A DNA stretch of 64,000 nucleotides, taken from NCBI GenBank assembly GCA_039583875.1, contig CM077149.1, positions 19,295,194-19,359,193 on the forward strand, in the 5' to 3' direction. Positions 22,056-33,676 of this stretch are shown piece after piece. The position numbers and the translations under genes are program-made. The notes under the pieces were generated by a model. That model saw nothing but the letters and a program-made list of their open reading frames with translations. It searched no databases and was not told where the DNA came from. Origin of the DNA: Platanthera guangdongensis (Eukaryota; Streptophyta; Magnoliopsida; Asparagales; Orchidaceae). Each line of letters opens with the position of its first letter. The stretch's first letter is position 1.

Positions 22056-25000
22056 TTACTCATTTTCTTTGCCTTTTACCATTTTAATTTCTCTGTTGGG
22101 ATCTAAGGCTTGTTGTTTGGATCTGGTATCATCAGCTGCACCCAAATAAATTTGCTTTGAAGCTCTGGGAGCCACTGCAGCTGGATGCAACTCCATGTAT
22201 CTGTCTGCATCAAAGAACTTACTGGAGGCATATCTTTCTAACTCTTTTTGCCTTTTCTCTGACATGGTAGATATGTTGGAAGTGTCTAGCCCTTGTTCTT
22301 TTGCTTTCTTTATCTGATCCAAAGCAGGCAGCTCTTTCATTCTTGCAGTCCAAGCCATAGGATTTTTCTCAGGGTCCTCAAATGGAACAGGTGGCTCATA
22401 CCTGTTGGAAGTAGTATCTTGAGGAGTCCTGGCAGTTACAGTATCTCTAAGCTTATAAGGGAATGGACCTGAAGATGTATCAGAAGAAACATGTCCTCCC
22501 CTAGAGTAAGGATGCTGCCTGGAGTGTCCTTTAGAGTAAACCTGAGTTTCTCTTTGGTTTCCCCTATATCCTCCCCTTCTAGAGTAAGACCCCCTAGACT
22601 GGCTTTCCCTTTGATAAGTTCTTGCATGAGGTTGGTAGGGAGCCTGGCTTCTAGCAGGGCCTGATCTTGCAGAGCTGCCACCTGCACCTGCATCAGGTGG
22701 AGGTGGTGGAGGAGGATGAGGGTGCTTGAACTGAGTGGAATCTTTATCAAACTTCCTCTTCTTTTTCATTGCTTTTAACTGGTTCTTGGAGAATTGCATC
22801 CAATGCTCAGAGATTGGGCAATTGTGCAGAATATAATAGGGGACATCATTGTCATCTCTGACTTTGGCAGGAGGAACTCTCTTCAAGGCCTTACTTCTTG
22901 CCTTTCTTTTCCGTGCAATTGTGGTAGATGAGTCATCAGAAGCAGTGTTATAATCCTCAGATTCAGAACTTTGAGGATCATACAAGGCATCAAGCTGTTT
23001 CATCAAATCTTCTTTCAGTTTAACAGCAGCTGATGGAGCAACAGATACAGAAGCAGGAGGAGCAACAGAAGCAGCAGCAGATGAAACTATAGGTACTGGA
23101 GCAGCAGAAGTTACAACAGATATTGCTTCAGGAATGAGGGCAGCAGCAGCAGCTTCAGAAACAACAACTTCTACAGCAGGCTCAAAATCAACAGCCTCTG
23201 TCATCAAAACATCCTGAGATGAGGGCTCAGCAGAAACAGTGACTTCAGCAGCAGATATAACTTCAGAGGTAGACACAGCATTGTCTTCAGCAGCAGCAGC
23301 AGCAGTAACATCAGAAGCAGCAGTCACTGACAGAATAAAATCAGAAAGGATCCTGGGGTCACAGCAAGAGAAGGGCACTAGAGCCTTGGACATATCTTCT
23401 GACTGGGCAGCAAGAACCTCTGGAGGCTGGACAGGATATGGCTCTGGGAGGCAGCAGAAGTAAGCAGTATCAAAGGTAGATAGCAGAGACCTTAGGTCTA
23501 TTGCTAGTACTGGTGTAGCAGCAGCAGCAGAAACAGACACAGCAGCAGTAGCAGCAGAAACAACAGCAGGGGCAGCAGCAGCAGCAACAGCTTCATAGGG
23601 CATCTCCCCCTGCTTGGATGCAGAGACCTGTGCATCAAGGCACACTGCTGGGGGTGCTGCTATAGGAGTAAGGAAAGAGGACAGCCTGGCAGAGAGAGCT
23701 GCCACTGATTGTTGTAGAGGAGCTAAAGAGGCCTCCATGAGAAGAGAGAGCCTAGGAGCAAGGAGCTCATACAACTGATCAGCAAGGGCTGGGAGATCTA
23801 CATGCTCAATGAGAGGAGCAGAGGTAGAGGGTACAGGGATGGCTGAGGATGCTGGAGGAGGAGGGCTGAAGGGTGGAATGAATGGTTCAGGAGAGGGGAT
23901 GGTAGATATGGAGGATAGAGGGATGGAAATGGAGGGAGTGAAGGTGGGTTGATCAATAATCTGGTGGAGAAGGTCTTGGAAAGTTGTGGAGGAGGATGGT
24001 AAATCTGGAGGAGAGGAGGGGGAATCATCCATGTAGGATTCATCCAGGAGAGTGAAGGATGGTATGGATGGGGATGAGGTGACATCTAGAGGGGGATATG
24101 AGAATAAGGGAAGGAAGTGGTCTGCTGGAGGGGATGAAGAAGTTGCTGGGGATGGAATTGAGGTTGGAGAAGGGCTGGAGATTGTAATGGTGGATGAGGC
24201 TGGAGTGGTGGATGGAGCTGAAGGTAGGGTTGAGCTTGGAGGAGGAGAAGCAGCAGCACTAGCAGCAGGCAGGTCTTCTGCAGGGGCAGAGACCTGGGGT
24301 GGAGTGACTCTTAGAGTCCTAGTGCCTGAAGGGCCAGAAGAAGATGGGCCTGCTGGGCTTGGAGATTTGCCTGTCCCATTTCCCAAAAAGGGCACAGGTG
24401 AGTCTCTTGGAGGCATTGATGTGCACTCCAGAGGAGACTAGCAGGGCAGGGCACTTAGCCTGGAGGAAGATTCCCAGTATTCTTCCAAAGTTCACAAATG
24501 TCTTGTTTATCTTTTTCTTCAGCAGATCAAAAAATACTTCTCCCCAGTTCAAGCTCTTTCTATCTACCAGAGCTCCCATAAGGCAGAGCTGATATCTGGA
24601 GATTGTGTCATGAGCAGAATGCTTGGCCAAGAGAACCTTGCCTACTACATCAGCCATAAACCTGTATTCCACAGACAGGTTCCTCTTAAACAGCTTGCTA
24701 GGGTTCCCCTCAGGATGACCCATCCTGGCAAGAATATCAGAGAACTCATCTCCAGAGAGTTCAGCAGAATCTTCACCATTCCTTAAACCAAAAACCTCTG
24801 TGAGTACTGTTGGGGTCAGAGGTACCTGGGTGCCACCAATAGAACCGACTATGGTATTGTTGTCCAGGTTGTGGGAAGTATATACCCATTCTTTAATCTC
24901 ATCAGATGCAAGTTTGATTCTGGTTGTCATCAGGGCAGATAATTGCTGATCCTTGAACAATCTGAGAATATCCTGGAAGATTTGATCGGTTGTGTTGAAG

Positions 25001-25068
25001 GAGTCGAGATCGATGTCAAAGCCTGCATCAAATTTCATTGCAGAGAGTACAGCAACTGAAACGGCCAT
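22056..25068 (-). pseudogene. envelope-like ORF of element D, one frameshift
   Basis: Counterpart of the ORF at 10964-13669 in C. The start is taken as ATG 25068 (MAVSVAVLSAMKFD), five bases after a GCAG|GT site and in a good initiation context. The N-terminal conserved domain (~230 residues; INASKRLTCALFGKWDRQ) is in one frame, ending at a stop at 24319. The rest (stop 22056) is in the next frame, overlapping from 24416. Comparison with C places a single frame change near 24345-24362. The second part is Pro/Ser- then Ala/Val-rich, followed by a basic KRKARSK section, a Pro run, an Arg/Gly/Ser/Tyr-rich stretch and the conserved tail (LHPAAVAPRA, DPNREI). The role is unknown; no membrane segment is obvious. 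Confidence 0.82.
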
Positions 25069-25072
25069 GGTA

Positions 25073-25086
25073 CCTGCAAAAATCAA
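25073..25086 (-). promoter_or_regulatory. putative 3' splice site before the envelope-like ORF of D
   Basis: The minus strand reads TTGATTTTTGCAG|GTACC directly followed by the ATG. It matches the layout in element C and fits expression from a spliced RNA. This is an inference from sequence form only. Confidence 0.5.
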
Positions 25087-25194
25087 CAGACAAAACGACC
25101 AAGTGTAGAACTGTTTGGAGGGAAGAAAATTCTTGCAGAGAAAATTGAAAGCGCAAGAGAGAACGACGGCGAAAAAATGAGTTTTATATTAGGG

Positions 25195-25475
25195 TTCGAC
25201 GCAGAAAAGGAAAGATCGTTGAACTCAGTTCGACGATCGAGGCTTCTAAAGGAATCTGAAGAGACTCCAAAATCGTCGATCTCCGTTCGACGATCTGGAA
25301 AGGCGTCGAGCTCCGTTCGACGATCGTTCAGTGAACAGAATCGTCGAGCGCCGTTCGACGATCGTTGACCAGAAGAGATATTCTATACTATCAAAGGAGC
25401 GCTGAACTCAGTTCGACGATTCAGGAAATCGTCGAACTCCGTTCGACGATCTTTGGGGAAATCGTCGAGCACAGT
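25195..25475. repeat. palindromes in the pol-env spacer of D
   Basis: ATCGTCGATCTCCGTTCGAC, ATCGTCGAGCGCC and similar words occur about every 35-50 bp. They use the same TCGTCGA/TCGACGA arms as the LTR of D. Confidence 0.88.
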
Positions 25476-25561
25476 TCAGAGATCAGAAAACTCTAGACAC
25501 TAAGGAAAATCAGGAATTTTGCCTAGTCTTGGTCAATTTTTAGCTTTCAAAATCTTGGGGA

Positions 25562-28500
25562 TTATTTAAGACTTCCTCCATCTAACATTCCTAACTGATT
25601 TAGGAAGAAAGTGTGTTTCTTTTCATCCAAAGGCTTGGTGAAAATATCTCCCCTTTGTAAATCAGTTGGGATATATTGTAGTTCAATTTTGTTCTTTTCA
25701 ACATTATCCCTTAAGAAATGATGCCTAATTTCTATATGTTTTGTCCTACTATGGAGGACTGGATTTTGAGCTATGGAGATAGCACTTATATTGTCACAAA
25801 AGATTTTTGACTTTTCTAAGTTGTAACCATAGTCAAGGAGTTGATTTTGAATCCACAATATTTGTGAACAACAACTGCCTGCAGCCATATATTCAGCTTC
25901 AGCAGTTGAAGTTGACACAGATGTTTGTTTCTTGCAAAACCAAGAGACAAGTCTATCACCAAGGAACTGAGAGGTTCCACTGGTGCTTTTCCTGTCAATT
26001 CTGCATCCAGCATAATCAGCATCAGAGAATCCAGTTAACTCAAATGCTGAATCTTTTGGATACCAGAGACCTAGATTTGGACAACTCTTAACATACCTAA
26101 GAATCCTCTTTACTAATGTGAGGTGTGACTCTCTAGGGCTAACTTGGAATCTAGCACATATACATGTAGCAAACATTATATCTGGTCTACTAGCTGTAAG
26201 ATACAGTAAAGAGCCAATCATTGCTCTATATGTTGTCTGATCAACAGGTTTCCCATGTTCATCAGCATCCAATACAGCATTGGTAGGCATGGGTGTTTTC
26301 ATACAAGATGCCTCAGACATGCCAAATTTCTTAACCAGCTCATTAGCATATTTGGTTTGAGAAATAAAGATGCCTTCAGCATGTTGTTTGACTTGCAATC
26401 CTAGGAAGAAGGATAGCTCACCCATGCTACTCATCTCAAATTTAGAATGCATTAGGTTAGAAAACCTTCTGCACAATTTTGAGTCAGTAGAACCAAAAAT
26501 GATATCGTCTACATAGATTTGTACTAGTAGGGTATGAGACTTATGGGTTCTAATGAAAAGAGTTTGGTCTACTCTACCCCTTATAAAACCATTTTCCAAA
26601 AGAAAGCATGCTAGGGTCTCATACCATGCTCTAGGAGCTTGCTTGAGACCATATAATGCTTTATTTAATCTAAAAACAAAATCAGGATGAGTTGGAGAGA
26701 TAAAACCTGGAGGTTGTCTGACATAGACTTCCTCTTTGATGTCTCCATTTAAGAAGGCACTCTTGACATCCATCTGATAAACCTTGAAGCCTTTGTGAGC
26801 TGCATAAGCTAGAAAGATTCTGATGGCTTCCAATCTTGCAACAGGTGCAAAGGTCTGGTCATAGTCAATTCCTTCTTCTTGAGAATATCCTTGGGCAACT
26901 AGCCTTGCCTTGTTCCTTATTATTACTCCTTGATCATCCAGTTTATTTCTGAATACCCATTTTGTTCCAACAATGGAATGATCCTTAGGCTTGGGCACTA
27001 GTTCCCATACTTTGTTCCTCTCAAATTGATGCAACTCCTCTTGCATTGCAATGATCCAGTGTGGATCTTGCTCTGCATCTTGAATGGACTGAGGTTCAAT
27101 TTGAGAAAGGAAGCAGGTGTGCAACTGGTTTTGGTTGACCTGATTTCTGGTTTGCACACCAGCTGAGAGTTCTCCAATTATTTGGGTAATTGGATGGTCT
27201 CTTGATGTTACTAAATCAACAGGGGGTGTTGATTGTTCACCAACCTGTGTTGTTGTTTCCTCTTGTGGTACAACAACTGGCTCTTCAAATGGAGCTTCAA
27301 TGTGTTGAGCATTGCTTTCATCTTCACTGCTTTCATCTTCTTGAGCAACCTGTAGCTTGTTCATATCTTCAACTAGAGAGTGTTCCTGCAAAGGTTCTAT
27401 GGTAGAGGAAATCTTCTCCTTGAAAGACATGTTAGTTTCATCAAAAGAAACATGAACAGATTCCTTAATTTTCAATGATGATTTATTATAAACCCTATAG
27501 GCCTTGCTGATCATGGAGTATCCCAGAAACACTCCTTCATCAGCTTTGGCTTGAAATTTTGCTAGATGTTTCTTATCATTATTGTGAATATAGCAAATGC
27601 AACCAAAAATTTTGAAATAGTCAACTTTAGGTTTCTTCCCTTTGAGTAATTCATAGGGAGTCTTTCCCTTCAGTTTATGTATCAGACTTCTGTTCAGCAC
27701 ATAGTTGGAGGTGTTCACTGCCTCTGCCCAAAAGGATAGAGGTAGATGAGCATCTGACAACAATGTAGTGGCAGATTCAATAAGGGTTCTGTTTTTCCTT
27801 TCAGCTACCCCATTTTGTTGAGGAGTTCTAGGAGCTGAGAAAGTATGCCTGATCCCTTCACTCTGGCAGAACTCTTGCATAAGAAGAGAATCAAACTCTG
27901 TCCCATGATCACTTCTGATCAGGGCAATGTGAGTATTGAACTCAATCTTTACACATTTGAGAAACTCTGTCAGACATTTAAAGTTATCAGATTTCTTCCT
28001 TAGAAAGAACACCCAAGTGAATCTAGAGAAGTCATCTACAATCACCAAAGTGTAGGATTTCCCTCCTAGGCTTTGTACTGTGATGGGTCCAAATAGATCC
28101 ATGTGTAACAGATACAGTATCCTAGGTGAATCACTCTTATTAAGTGACTTAAAACTGTTTTTAGTTTGCTTGCCTAATTGACAAGCCTTGCAGAGTCCTT
28201 CCTTCTTGTAGGGGCCAGAAGGTAGTCCTCTAACAAGGTTGTCCTTGGATAGCCTAGCAATAGTTCTAAGGTTTAGGTGTCCTAGTCTCTTATGCCATAA
28301 AACATTTGGTCTATAAACTGAATTGAATAAGCAGATATCTGTAGAAGTTGAAAGAAAATCTACAAGGTAGATGTTACCTTTCCTTTTACCTGTCAACACA
28401 GTGGTGTTGTCCTCTGACTTGATCTTGCATAGGGTTTTGCTGAAGGTCACCTGGTAGCCTTCATCACATAGCTGACTGATACTGATTAGGTTGTGCTTCA

Positions 28501-28726
28501 GTCCTTCCACATATGCTACCTTCTTGAAGGTTACAGAACCAATCTGGACTGCTCCATATCCTTTAGTTTGTCCAAAGTTGGAGTCACCAAAGATAACTTT
28601 GGGTCCAAGCTTGGCTTTAAAGGAATTGAGGTTGTCCTTGTTCCCTGTCATGTGTTTTGAGCATCCACTATCCAAATACCATTGCTGGTTAGATGTTGGA
28701 TAGGTCTTCACCTGCACATAAAACAA
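25562..28726 (-). CDS. pol: Pol of element D: protease, integrase, RT, RNase H (intact)
   Basis: An uninterrupted frame of 1,054 codons. Protease DSG at residues 19-21; pre-integrase zinc finger (HKRLGH ... CKACQLGK, ~145-187); integrase catalytic D210, D273, E309; linker ~430-560; RT ~572-815 with YVDD at 738-741; RNase H with D902, E943, D978 and D1027. It would process Gag-Pol, copy the RNA and insert the cDNA. The frame has no natural ATG at its start: the first listed codon is TTG, and the conserved part begins at CAG after a GCAG|GT site (28715-28710). It lies in the +1 frame relative to gag, directly after the gag stop. How it is translated (splicing, frameshifting, re-initiation) is not shown by the sequence. 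Confidence 0.95.
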   Translation of the reverse strand: MFYVQVKTYPTSNQQWYLDSGCSKHMTGNKDNLNSFKAKLGPKVIFGDSNFGQTKGYGAVQIGSVTFKKVAYVEGLKHNLISISQLCDEGYQVTFSKTLCKIKSEDNTTVLTGKRKGNIYLVDFLSTSTDICLFNSVYRPNVLWHKRLGHLNLRTIARLSKDNLVRGLPSGPYKKEGLCKACQLGKQTKNSFKSLNKSDSPRILYLLHMDLFGPITVQSLGGKSYTLVIVDDFSRFTWVFFLRKKSDNFKCLTEFLKCVKIEFNTHIALIRSDHGTEFDSLLMQEFCQSEGIRHTFSAPRTPQQNGVAERKNRTLIESATTLLSDAHLPLSFWAEAVNTSNYVLNRSLIHKLKGKTPYELLKGKKPKVDYFKIFGCICYIHNNDKKHLAKFQAKADEGVFLGYSMISKAYRVYNKSSLKIKESVHVSFDETNMSFKEKISSTIEPLQEHSLVEDMNKLQVAQEDESSEDESNAQHIEAPFEEPVVVPQEETTTQVGEQSTPPVDLVTSRDHPITQIIGELSAGVQTRNQVNQNQLHTCFLSQIEPQSIQDAEQDPHWIIAMQEELHQFERNKVWELVPKPKDHSIVGTKWVFRNKLDDQGVIIRNKARLVAQGYSQEEGIDYDQTFAPVARLEAIRIFLAYAAHKGFKVYQMDVKSAFLNGDIKEEVYVRQPPGFISPTHPDFVFRLNKALYGLKQAPRAWYETLACFLLENGFIRGRVDQTLFIRTHKSHTLLVQIYVDDIIFGSTDSKLCRRFSNLMHSKFEMSSMGELSFFLGLQVKQHAEGIFISQTKYANELVKKFGMSEASCMKTPMPTNAVLDADEHGKPVDQTTYRAMIGSLLYLTASRPDIMFATCICARFQVSPRESHLTLVKRILRYVKSCPNLGLWYPKDSAFELTGFSDADYAGCRIDRKSTSGTSQFLGDRLVSWFCKKQTSVSTSTAEAEYMAAGSCCSQILWIQNQLLDYGYNLEKSKIFCDNISAISIAQNPVLHSRTKHIEIRHHFLRDNVEKNKIELQYIPTDLQRGDIFTKPLDEKKHTFFLNQLGMLDGGSLK

Positions 28727-28730
28727 TTTA
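28710..28730 (-). promoter_or_regulatory. gag/pol junction of D: stop, T-rich spacer, GCAG|GT
   Basis: Gag TAA (28730-28728) is followed by 12 nt (ATTGTTTTATGT), then GCA GGT in the gag frame. Pol reads CAG GTG in +1. A donor-like AAG|GTAA lies 24 nt upstream of the stop region in the conserved PKV codons. Confidence 0.5.
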
Positions 28731-30803
28731 CTTGTTTTTGACCCAGTTTACCTTGGGCCTAGGTTGATAACCTTTAAATTCAGAAATGAAAGACATCCCT
28801 GGCTGACTCTTATATCCTTCAGGATGATATCTCCTTGGAGGTAAAATCCATTCAGTATAAGGGTTAAATGTTTGGGATGAAGAACCCTCAGGATTCAATT
28901 TTGACTTGCCATTGAAAAAATTTCCAGAGCTCTGACCTCTGTTCGACGATCTTGGAGCTGAGTTCGACGATCTTGGGTCAGATCGTCGAGCTCCGTTCGA
29001 CGGTCGACTATGGCTGAGGTCAGGTATATGGGATCGTCGACCAGCGTTCGACGATCTTGGCTGAGATCGTCGACCAGCGTTCGACGATCTGTCCTGAGAT
29101 CGTCGAGCTGCGTTCAGCGATCGTCGATCTCCATTCGGCGATCGTCGATCTCCGTTCGACGATTTGTGCTGGACTTTATTTTTCTGAGGCAGATCAGAAT
29201 TTTTCCTGGCAACCTCTACAACTCCCTTTCCCTTGTCAGAAATGAACTTGATAGGGGTTGTTAGAATAATAGGTTGGCTGGATGAGGCACCCAAGCCCAG
29301 TGTACTGTTGAATCTTGAGTTTACTGTGCTTGTGATGTCCATCAGCTTGATGCTTCTCCCATTGAGAGATTCTTCAAGCTTCTTGGCCTCAGAGAGTTCA
29401 CTCTTCAGTGAAGCTATCTGTTCCCTATGGTTCTCCAACTCCTGAGAGAGTTTGAGGTTCTCTGATTTTAAACCACTTTGTTCAGATAATTGATTTCTGA
29501 GAGAGATGATCTCTTTCTCAGACTTTAGCAGGTCTAAACATAGTGCTTTAAATTCAAGTTTAAAATCTTCTGAAGTAAAGTCAAAAGAACTGATTAGCTG
29601 ATCATCTTCAGGTTGAGTCTCTGAGTCTGACTCTGACTCCTCTTCCTCTGAGTTGTGTTGTGAGACATTGATTGCCATCATGCAGAATTCTTTTTCCTCT
29701 GCATCATCCTCATCATCACTTGAGCTGGAAGAGGCCTCTGACTCCTCTTCAGTCTCACTCCAGGATTCAGCAACAAATCCTTTCCTTGTGTGCTTATTTT
29801 TGCTGGAGGAGGGTTTGCTATTGCCACTCCTTTTGGAGTCTTTCTCCTTTCTTCTTTCTTTTCTGTCCCTTCTGTCCTTGTTCTTGTTTTCTGGACAGTC
29901 AGGAACTATATGCCCTGGTTTCCTGCAACCAAAGCAAATAATGTCTTTGCTATTGCCAATGGACTTGTCATACCTTGGCTTGTCTTGCTCCTTGTACGAT
30001 CTTCTTCTGAAGTCCTTTCTGGCCATCTTATAAAATCTTTTGGCCAACAGGCTGAGAAGTTCATCATTGCCTGTAGCTTTTTCTTCAGGCAGATCCTCAG
30101 CTGCCTTAAATATAATAGTCTTCTCCTTTCTTGTGGCTGGTGAAGCAGCCTTCTGTTCTTCTTCTCTGTTCTTGATGAGTAGCTCATAAGATTTGAGCTT
30201 ACCCAACAATGCTTCAGTTGTGATCTCATTCAGACTTCTGGCATCTTTAATTGGCCAGATTCTTGAATCCCAAGTGCTGGGGAAGCACATTAGGATCTTA
30301 TCATTAAGTTCTGTCAGTGAGATCTCTTTGTCTAATGTCCTCAGTTCACTGACAATTAGACTCAGTCTGTTGTACATTTCTCCCACTGACTCTGTTTCTC
30401 CCTTCTTGAAGTTCTCATATTGGGAGATGAGATGAGATCTTCTGTCCTTTCTCTCATCAGCTGAGCCAGAGACAATTTCTGAGAGCTTGTCCCAAATCTC
30501 CTTGGCTGAGTTGCATTCAGCTACCTTCTGAAAAATGTCATCTGACATTGTCTGAGCTAGAATGTTCATTGCCTTGGCATCAGCCACTTTCCACTTTTTA
30601 ATGTCAGCATCTGTTCCTGATGGAGGTGGAACAACATTTGTGCTGGTACTTTCTGGAGGTCTTGGACACACTGTCAAAACAGAATTAAAAATGTCCTCGT
30701 CAATAGAATTCATGTAGAGTTTAATCCTTGCTTTCCAAAGTGCAAACTTTGACAGATTGCACACTGGAGGTCTGGTGCTTGCATAATCTTTGTTTTGGGC
30801 CAT
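28728..30803 (-). CDS. gag: Gag of element D (691 aa, intact)
   Basis: Residues ~1-220 are the copia Gag core ([26 protein letters not shown]), the particle-forming part. The CX2CX4HX4C knuckle [14 protein letters not shown] is at 290-303 and should bind RNA. A Lys/Arg-rich then acidic Ser/Glu-rich section follows (~305-400), then a predicted coiled coil (~405-485), an Arg-Arg-Ser repeat region (~548-624; [14 protein letters not shown] units) and a conserved tail ending WVKNK. The Arg repeat is encoded by the palindromes of 28935-29165. The ATG at 30803 lies about 115 bp after the primer site, with no other ORF in the leader. Confidence 0.95.
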   Translation of the reverse strand: MAQNKDYASTRPPVCNLSKFALWKARIKLYMNSIDEDIFNSVLTVCPRPPESTSTNVVPPPSGTDADIKKWKVADAKAMNILAQTMSDDIFQKVAECNSAKEIWDKLSEIVSGSADERKDRRSHLISQYENFKKGETESVGEMYNRLSLIVSELRTLDKEISLTELNDKILMCFPSTWDSRIWPIKDARSLNEITTEALLGKLKSYELLIKNREEEQKAASPATRKEKTIIFKAAEDLPEEKATGNDELLSLLAKRFYKMARKDFRRRSYKEQDKPRYDKSIGNSKDIICFGCRKPGHIVPDCPENKNKDRRDRKERRKEKDSKRSGNSKPSSSKNKHTRKGFVAESWSETEEESEASSSSSDDEDDAEEKEFCMMAINVSQHNSEEEESESDSETQPEDDQLISSFDFTSEDFKLEFKALCLDLLKSEKEIISLRNQLSEQSGLKSENLKLSQELENHREQIASLKSELSEAKKLEESLNGRSIKLMDITSTVNSRFNSTLGLGASSSQPIILTTPIKFISDKGKGVVEVARKNSDLPQKNKVQHKSSNGDRRSPNGDRRSLNAARRSQDRSSNAGRRSQPRSSNAGRRSHIPDLSHSRPSNGARRSDPRSSNSAPRSSNRGQSSGNFFNGKSKLNPEGSSSQTFNPYTEWILPPRRYHPEGYKSQPGMSFISEFKGYQPRPKVNWVKNK
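28935..29165. repeat. palindromes inside gag of D, encoding RRS repeats
   Basis: Seven or eight words such as GATCGTCGAGCTCCGTTCGA spaced 25-40 bp, all within the open gag frame. They are the same words as in D's LTR and pol-env spacer. Confidence 0.9.
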
Positions 30804-30919
30804 GACTTGTGCAAGCTAAGTCTAATAACAAAATATAAAAGAAGGATCTAGTTTGGGATCTTTGGGGTTCAGGTGTTAGCCTGTACAACCAAACAGATGT
30901 GGTATGTTTAACCAACTTG

Positions 30920-30931
30920 GCTCTGATACCA
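30920..30931 (-). other. primer binding site of element D
   Basis: The minus strand reads TGGTATCAGAGC two bases after the LTR end, the exact 12-nt initiator-Met tRNA complement usual for plant copia elements. Confidence 0.92.
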
Positions 30932-30933
30932 AT

Positions 30934-32491
30934 TGAAAGGGGAAACTAGATCTGATATACTCTAAAGGGGGGGGGGGTGAATAGAGTATATGGTGCTTTT
31001 TAAAATTCAAAGAAGAACTTTTGTAAAGCTTTACAACAGTTGTTGTAATGAGTGTAAGCAGGGAAGCAGAAATAAAACTAAGCTATGCAGAAATTAAGCA
31101 CAAGAAAATCTAGGCCAGAAACAAACAGAAAACATGTAAAACCAGATGACACAAGGGATTATAGTGGTTCCCCAACTTGGGTACATCCACTCTTCTACCA
31201 CCCTAGGTAGGAATCCACTGCAGGATGAGTTGATCAGGTGTCCTGGGCACCAATGAGCTTTTGATAAGGTGCTCAAAAACCAAATCAGATTTTTTGATCA
31301 GGTGTCTTGCCACCAATGAGCTTTTGACAAGGTGCTCAAAAACCAGATTCAAACTTTTGAAGGGAGTTTGAAAAACCCTTTACAGAATGGGGGTGAGAGA
31401 GTGATGGCAGTCTTCTCTTTCTCAAGCAACTGAGAAGACTATGTGGATTCAGTGATGTTTGTCAAAGCTCCCCCTGAGTCCTTGAAATCTTCAGGAAGAT
31501 GAGCTTTGCTGAGGGTGATAGGCCTTCAAAGATAGATCTCCAGCAAGAGATGATTTCAGCAAGCTGAAATGTTGAGTGTCTGGAGTCTTGAGATGATGTT
31601 GGCCTTGAACACTTGAGAGCTGAAGAGATCTGAAGAATGTTTGAAAGCTTGATCTCTTCTTGATGAGTGTTCTTCAGAATTCTTGTTGACAGAAGATTGA
31701 GAGAGTCTCTGTGTATTTTTTGTTGTGTCCTCTACTTGTGTCAATCTCTATATTTCTTTGTTATTTCTTGTCTGTCTATATCTGATTCAAAATCATTCTC
31801 TTTTATTCTCTGAGTCTGAATAGAAAATTGCTCTGTCAAAGATAGCCGTTGGTCTGAATTAATTACAGCCTTAATTGCATAATATGTTCTGAAGGAAAGT
31901 CCACTGATTTATTCCTTGAAAAATCCCTTGAAACTTGCTCCAGAAGTAAATGAAAACGGCTGGCAGATCTTCTGAATTAAATGCAGAATAACTTCTATCT
32001 GATTTGAATTTGAATTCTGAAGGATAACTAAAATCGTCGAACTGAGCTCTGCTATCGTCGAGCTGAGCTCAGCGAATTGGAAAATCCAAGCAGCAAAGAA
32101 ATTGTCGATCTGAGCTCAAAGATCGTCGAACTGAGCTCAGAGATAAGGATCCAGTGCAGAGCCAAAATCGTCGACCTGAGCTCAGCGATCGTCGAATGGA
32201 GTTCGACGATATTGAGAAGGTTGAGCTCAGCGATCGTCGAATAGAGCTCGACGATCTGTCAACAGTTGAGCTAGACGATCGTCGACCGGAGTTCGACGAA
32301 ACGTCGTGCTGAGCTCGACGATTTGGACTTAGTCTCCAGAAAAACTTGGGTCTTCAGAGCAGCTTCCAAACCTAGACTACTGATCCTTAGACTCAATTCT
32401 AATTGACCTATAAAGCTATACAGAAGGTCAAAACACAGAATCCTAGAGACATAGTGATCCTGACCCAAATTAGTAATAGGGTGTTCCAACA
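30934..32491 (-). repeat. 5' LTR of element D (1,558 bp)
   Basis: Nearly identical to 20315-21874. Differences seen include G-run length (11 versus 12), one CTT length change near 31758, and a handful of point changes, two of them inside a palindrome word near 32096. This copy would hold the active promoter. Confidence 0.95.
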
Positions 32492-33676
32492 TTGTGTACT
32501 TTTTTGAATTTCTTCTAGTTTCTGTATATCTCTATCTGTCATGGAGAGCATTCCAATTTTTTTTTTGAATGTCGAGCAGTAATGACAGACGGCATGGAAA
32601 GGAAGCAGCAATTAATTATTTCCCCAACTGTTTCCATAGGAAAACAGCATGTGATAATCCAGAATTAACTGCGCATCCTAACGGTAGTATATGCGAAGAA
32701 CTGCCATTAATTGTCCAGGAATCAGCACCATGAAATGAGACGGGAACGGAAGAAGACCTAGTCTGGAATCGTCGACCGAAGAACAGAATTCGTCGAACAG
32801 AGTCTTGAATTCGTCGAGCTGAGCTGAGTTCGTCGAGCTGCGCTGAGTTCGTCGAGCTGAGCTGAGTTCGTCGAGCTGACAGTCTTCATTCGTTGAATAG
32901 ACAATCTTCAATATCAGACAAACATTATTCGTCGAGCGGAGAACCAAATTCGTCGAGCTGAGAATAAACTTCGTCGACCTGAGAAAAATTCTGGACTTGG
33001 ACGAAATACTCTGCATCTACTGAAAAACTGTGTCGACACAAAATGGTGTCGACAGATTGATCTTGGTGTCGACACAACTCCTCTGGTGTCGAGAGATTGG
33101 TCTAGGTGTCGACACAAAACCTCTGGTGTCGACACAAGCTGGTGTCGACTGAAATCCTGGGTGTCGACACAAATCGCCTGATGTCGACACAAGCCCTAAG
33201 TGTCGACACAGATTCTCTGAGCACAAAAATCGTCGAGTACAGATTTAGCATTCGTCGACCTGAGAAGCTGTGAACTTGAGGTCCAAGTTCGTCGAGCTCA
33301 GAAAATAATTCGTCGACCGAAGCATGAAGCTCGACTTAGAGAAATTCTGAAGTAGTCCTAAGAATGCTTGAAGTAGAACCTGGGGTTCGTCGAGCAAAGA
33401 ACAAAGTTCGCCGAGCTCAGTACTGCGAATTTTCTCACGATCGTCGAGCGCACAACTTCCTTCGTCGAGCTGAGTTCGACGAACATCGAACTCATTTCAC
33501 TTAGTCTGAAAACCTGATAGATCTGGAGTTCCTGATGGTCTTGAAGAAGGCTGGTCCATCTGAAGTTGAGATAGAGGACTGTCCTAGACTCTAAGACACA
33601 AACTTGACCCAGACTATACATGATGGGTCACATCCTAAGTCAGTGAACCTAGCCCAAATCAACTAGGGATCCAACA
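32492..33676 (-). repeat. 5' LTR of element C, outer segment
   Basis: Begins with the right copy of the TTGTG duplication (32492-32496) and continues the LTR of C from where 20314 left off, matching 9589-10769. It contains the TTCGTCGA and GTGTCGACAC arrays at 32765-33490 and ends GGATCCAACA at 33676, followed by TATAG. Confidence 0.92.

Larger units (their letters stand above)
20315..32491 (-). mobile_element. Element D: complete, young Sirevirus with envelope-like gene (12.2 kb)
   Basis: Both LTRs, primer site, open gag and pol, spacer palindromes, envelope-like ORF (one frameshift), polypurine tract and a perfect 5-bp target duplication are all present. The LTRs (1,560 and 1,558 bp) differ by about seven substitutions and two length changes by eye. 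It is the youngest element of the nest and could supply working Gag and Pol. Confidence 0.95.
8805..33676 (-). mobile_element. Element C: near-complete Sirevirus with envelope-like gene, carrying D
   Basis: Minus-strand order: 5' LTR (33676 to 32497, then 20314 to 19522), primer site, gag, pol, spacer with palindromes, envelope-like ORF, polypurine tract, 3' LTR (10769 to 8805). It is about 12.7 kb without element D. Flanked by a 5-bp TATAG duplication. By hand alignment the LTRs differ at roughly 2-3% of sites, clearly more than those of D, which fits D being the later insertion. The genes are mostly open but carry nonsense codons. Confidence 0.92.

Noticed and set aside
28730..28745. CAAAAAC before the gag stop of D as a -1 slippery site
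   Set aside because: Pol is in the +1 frame relative to gag in all four elements, and the heptamer is not of the standard form.
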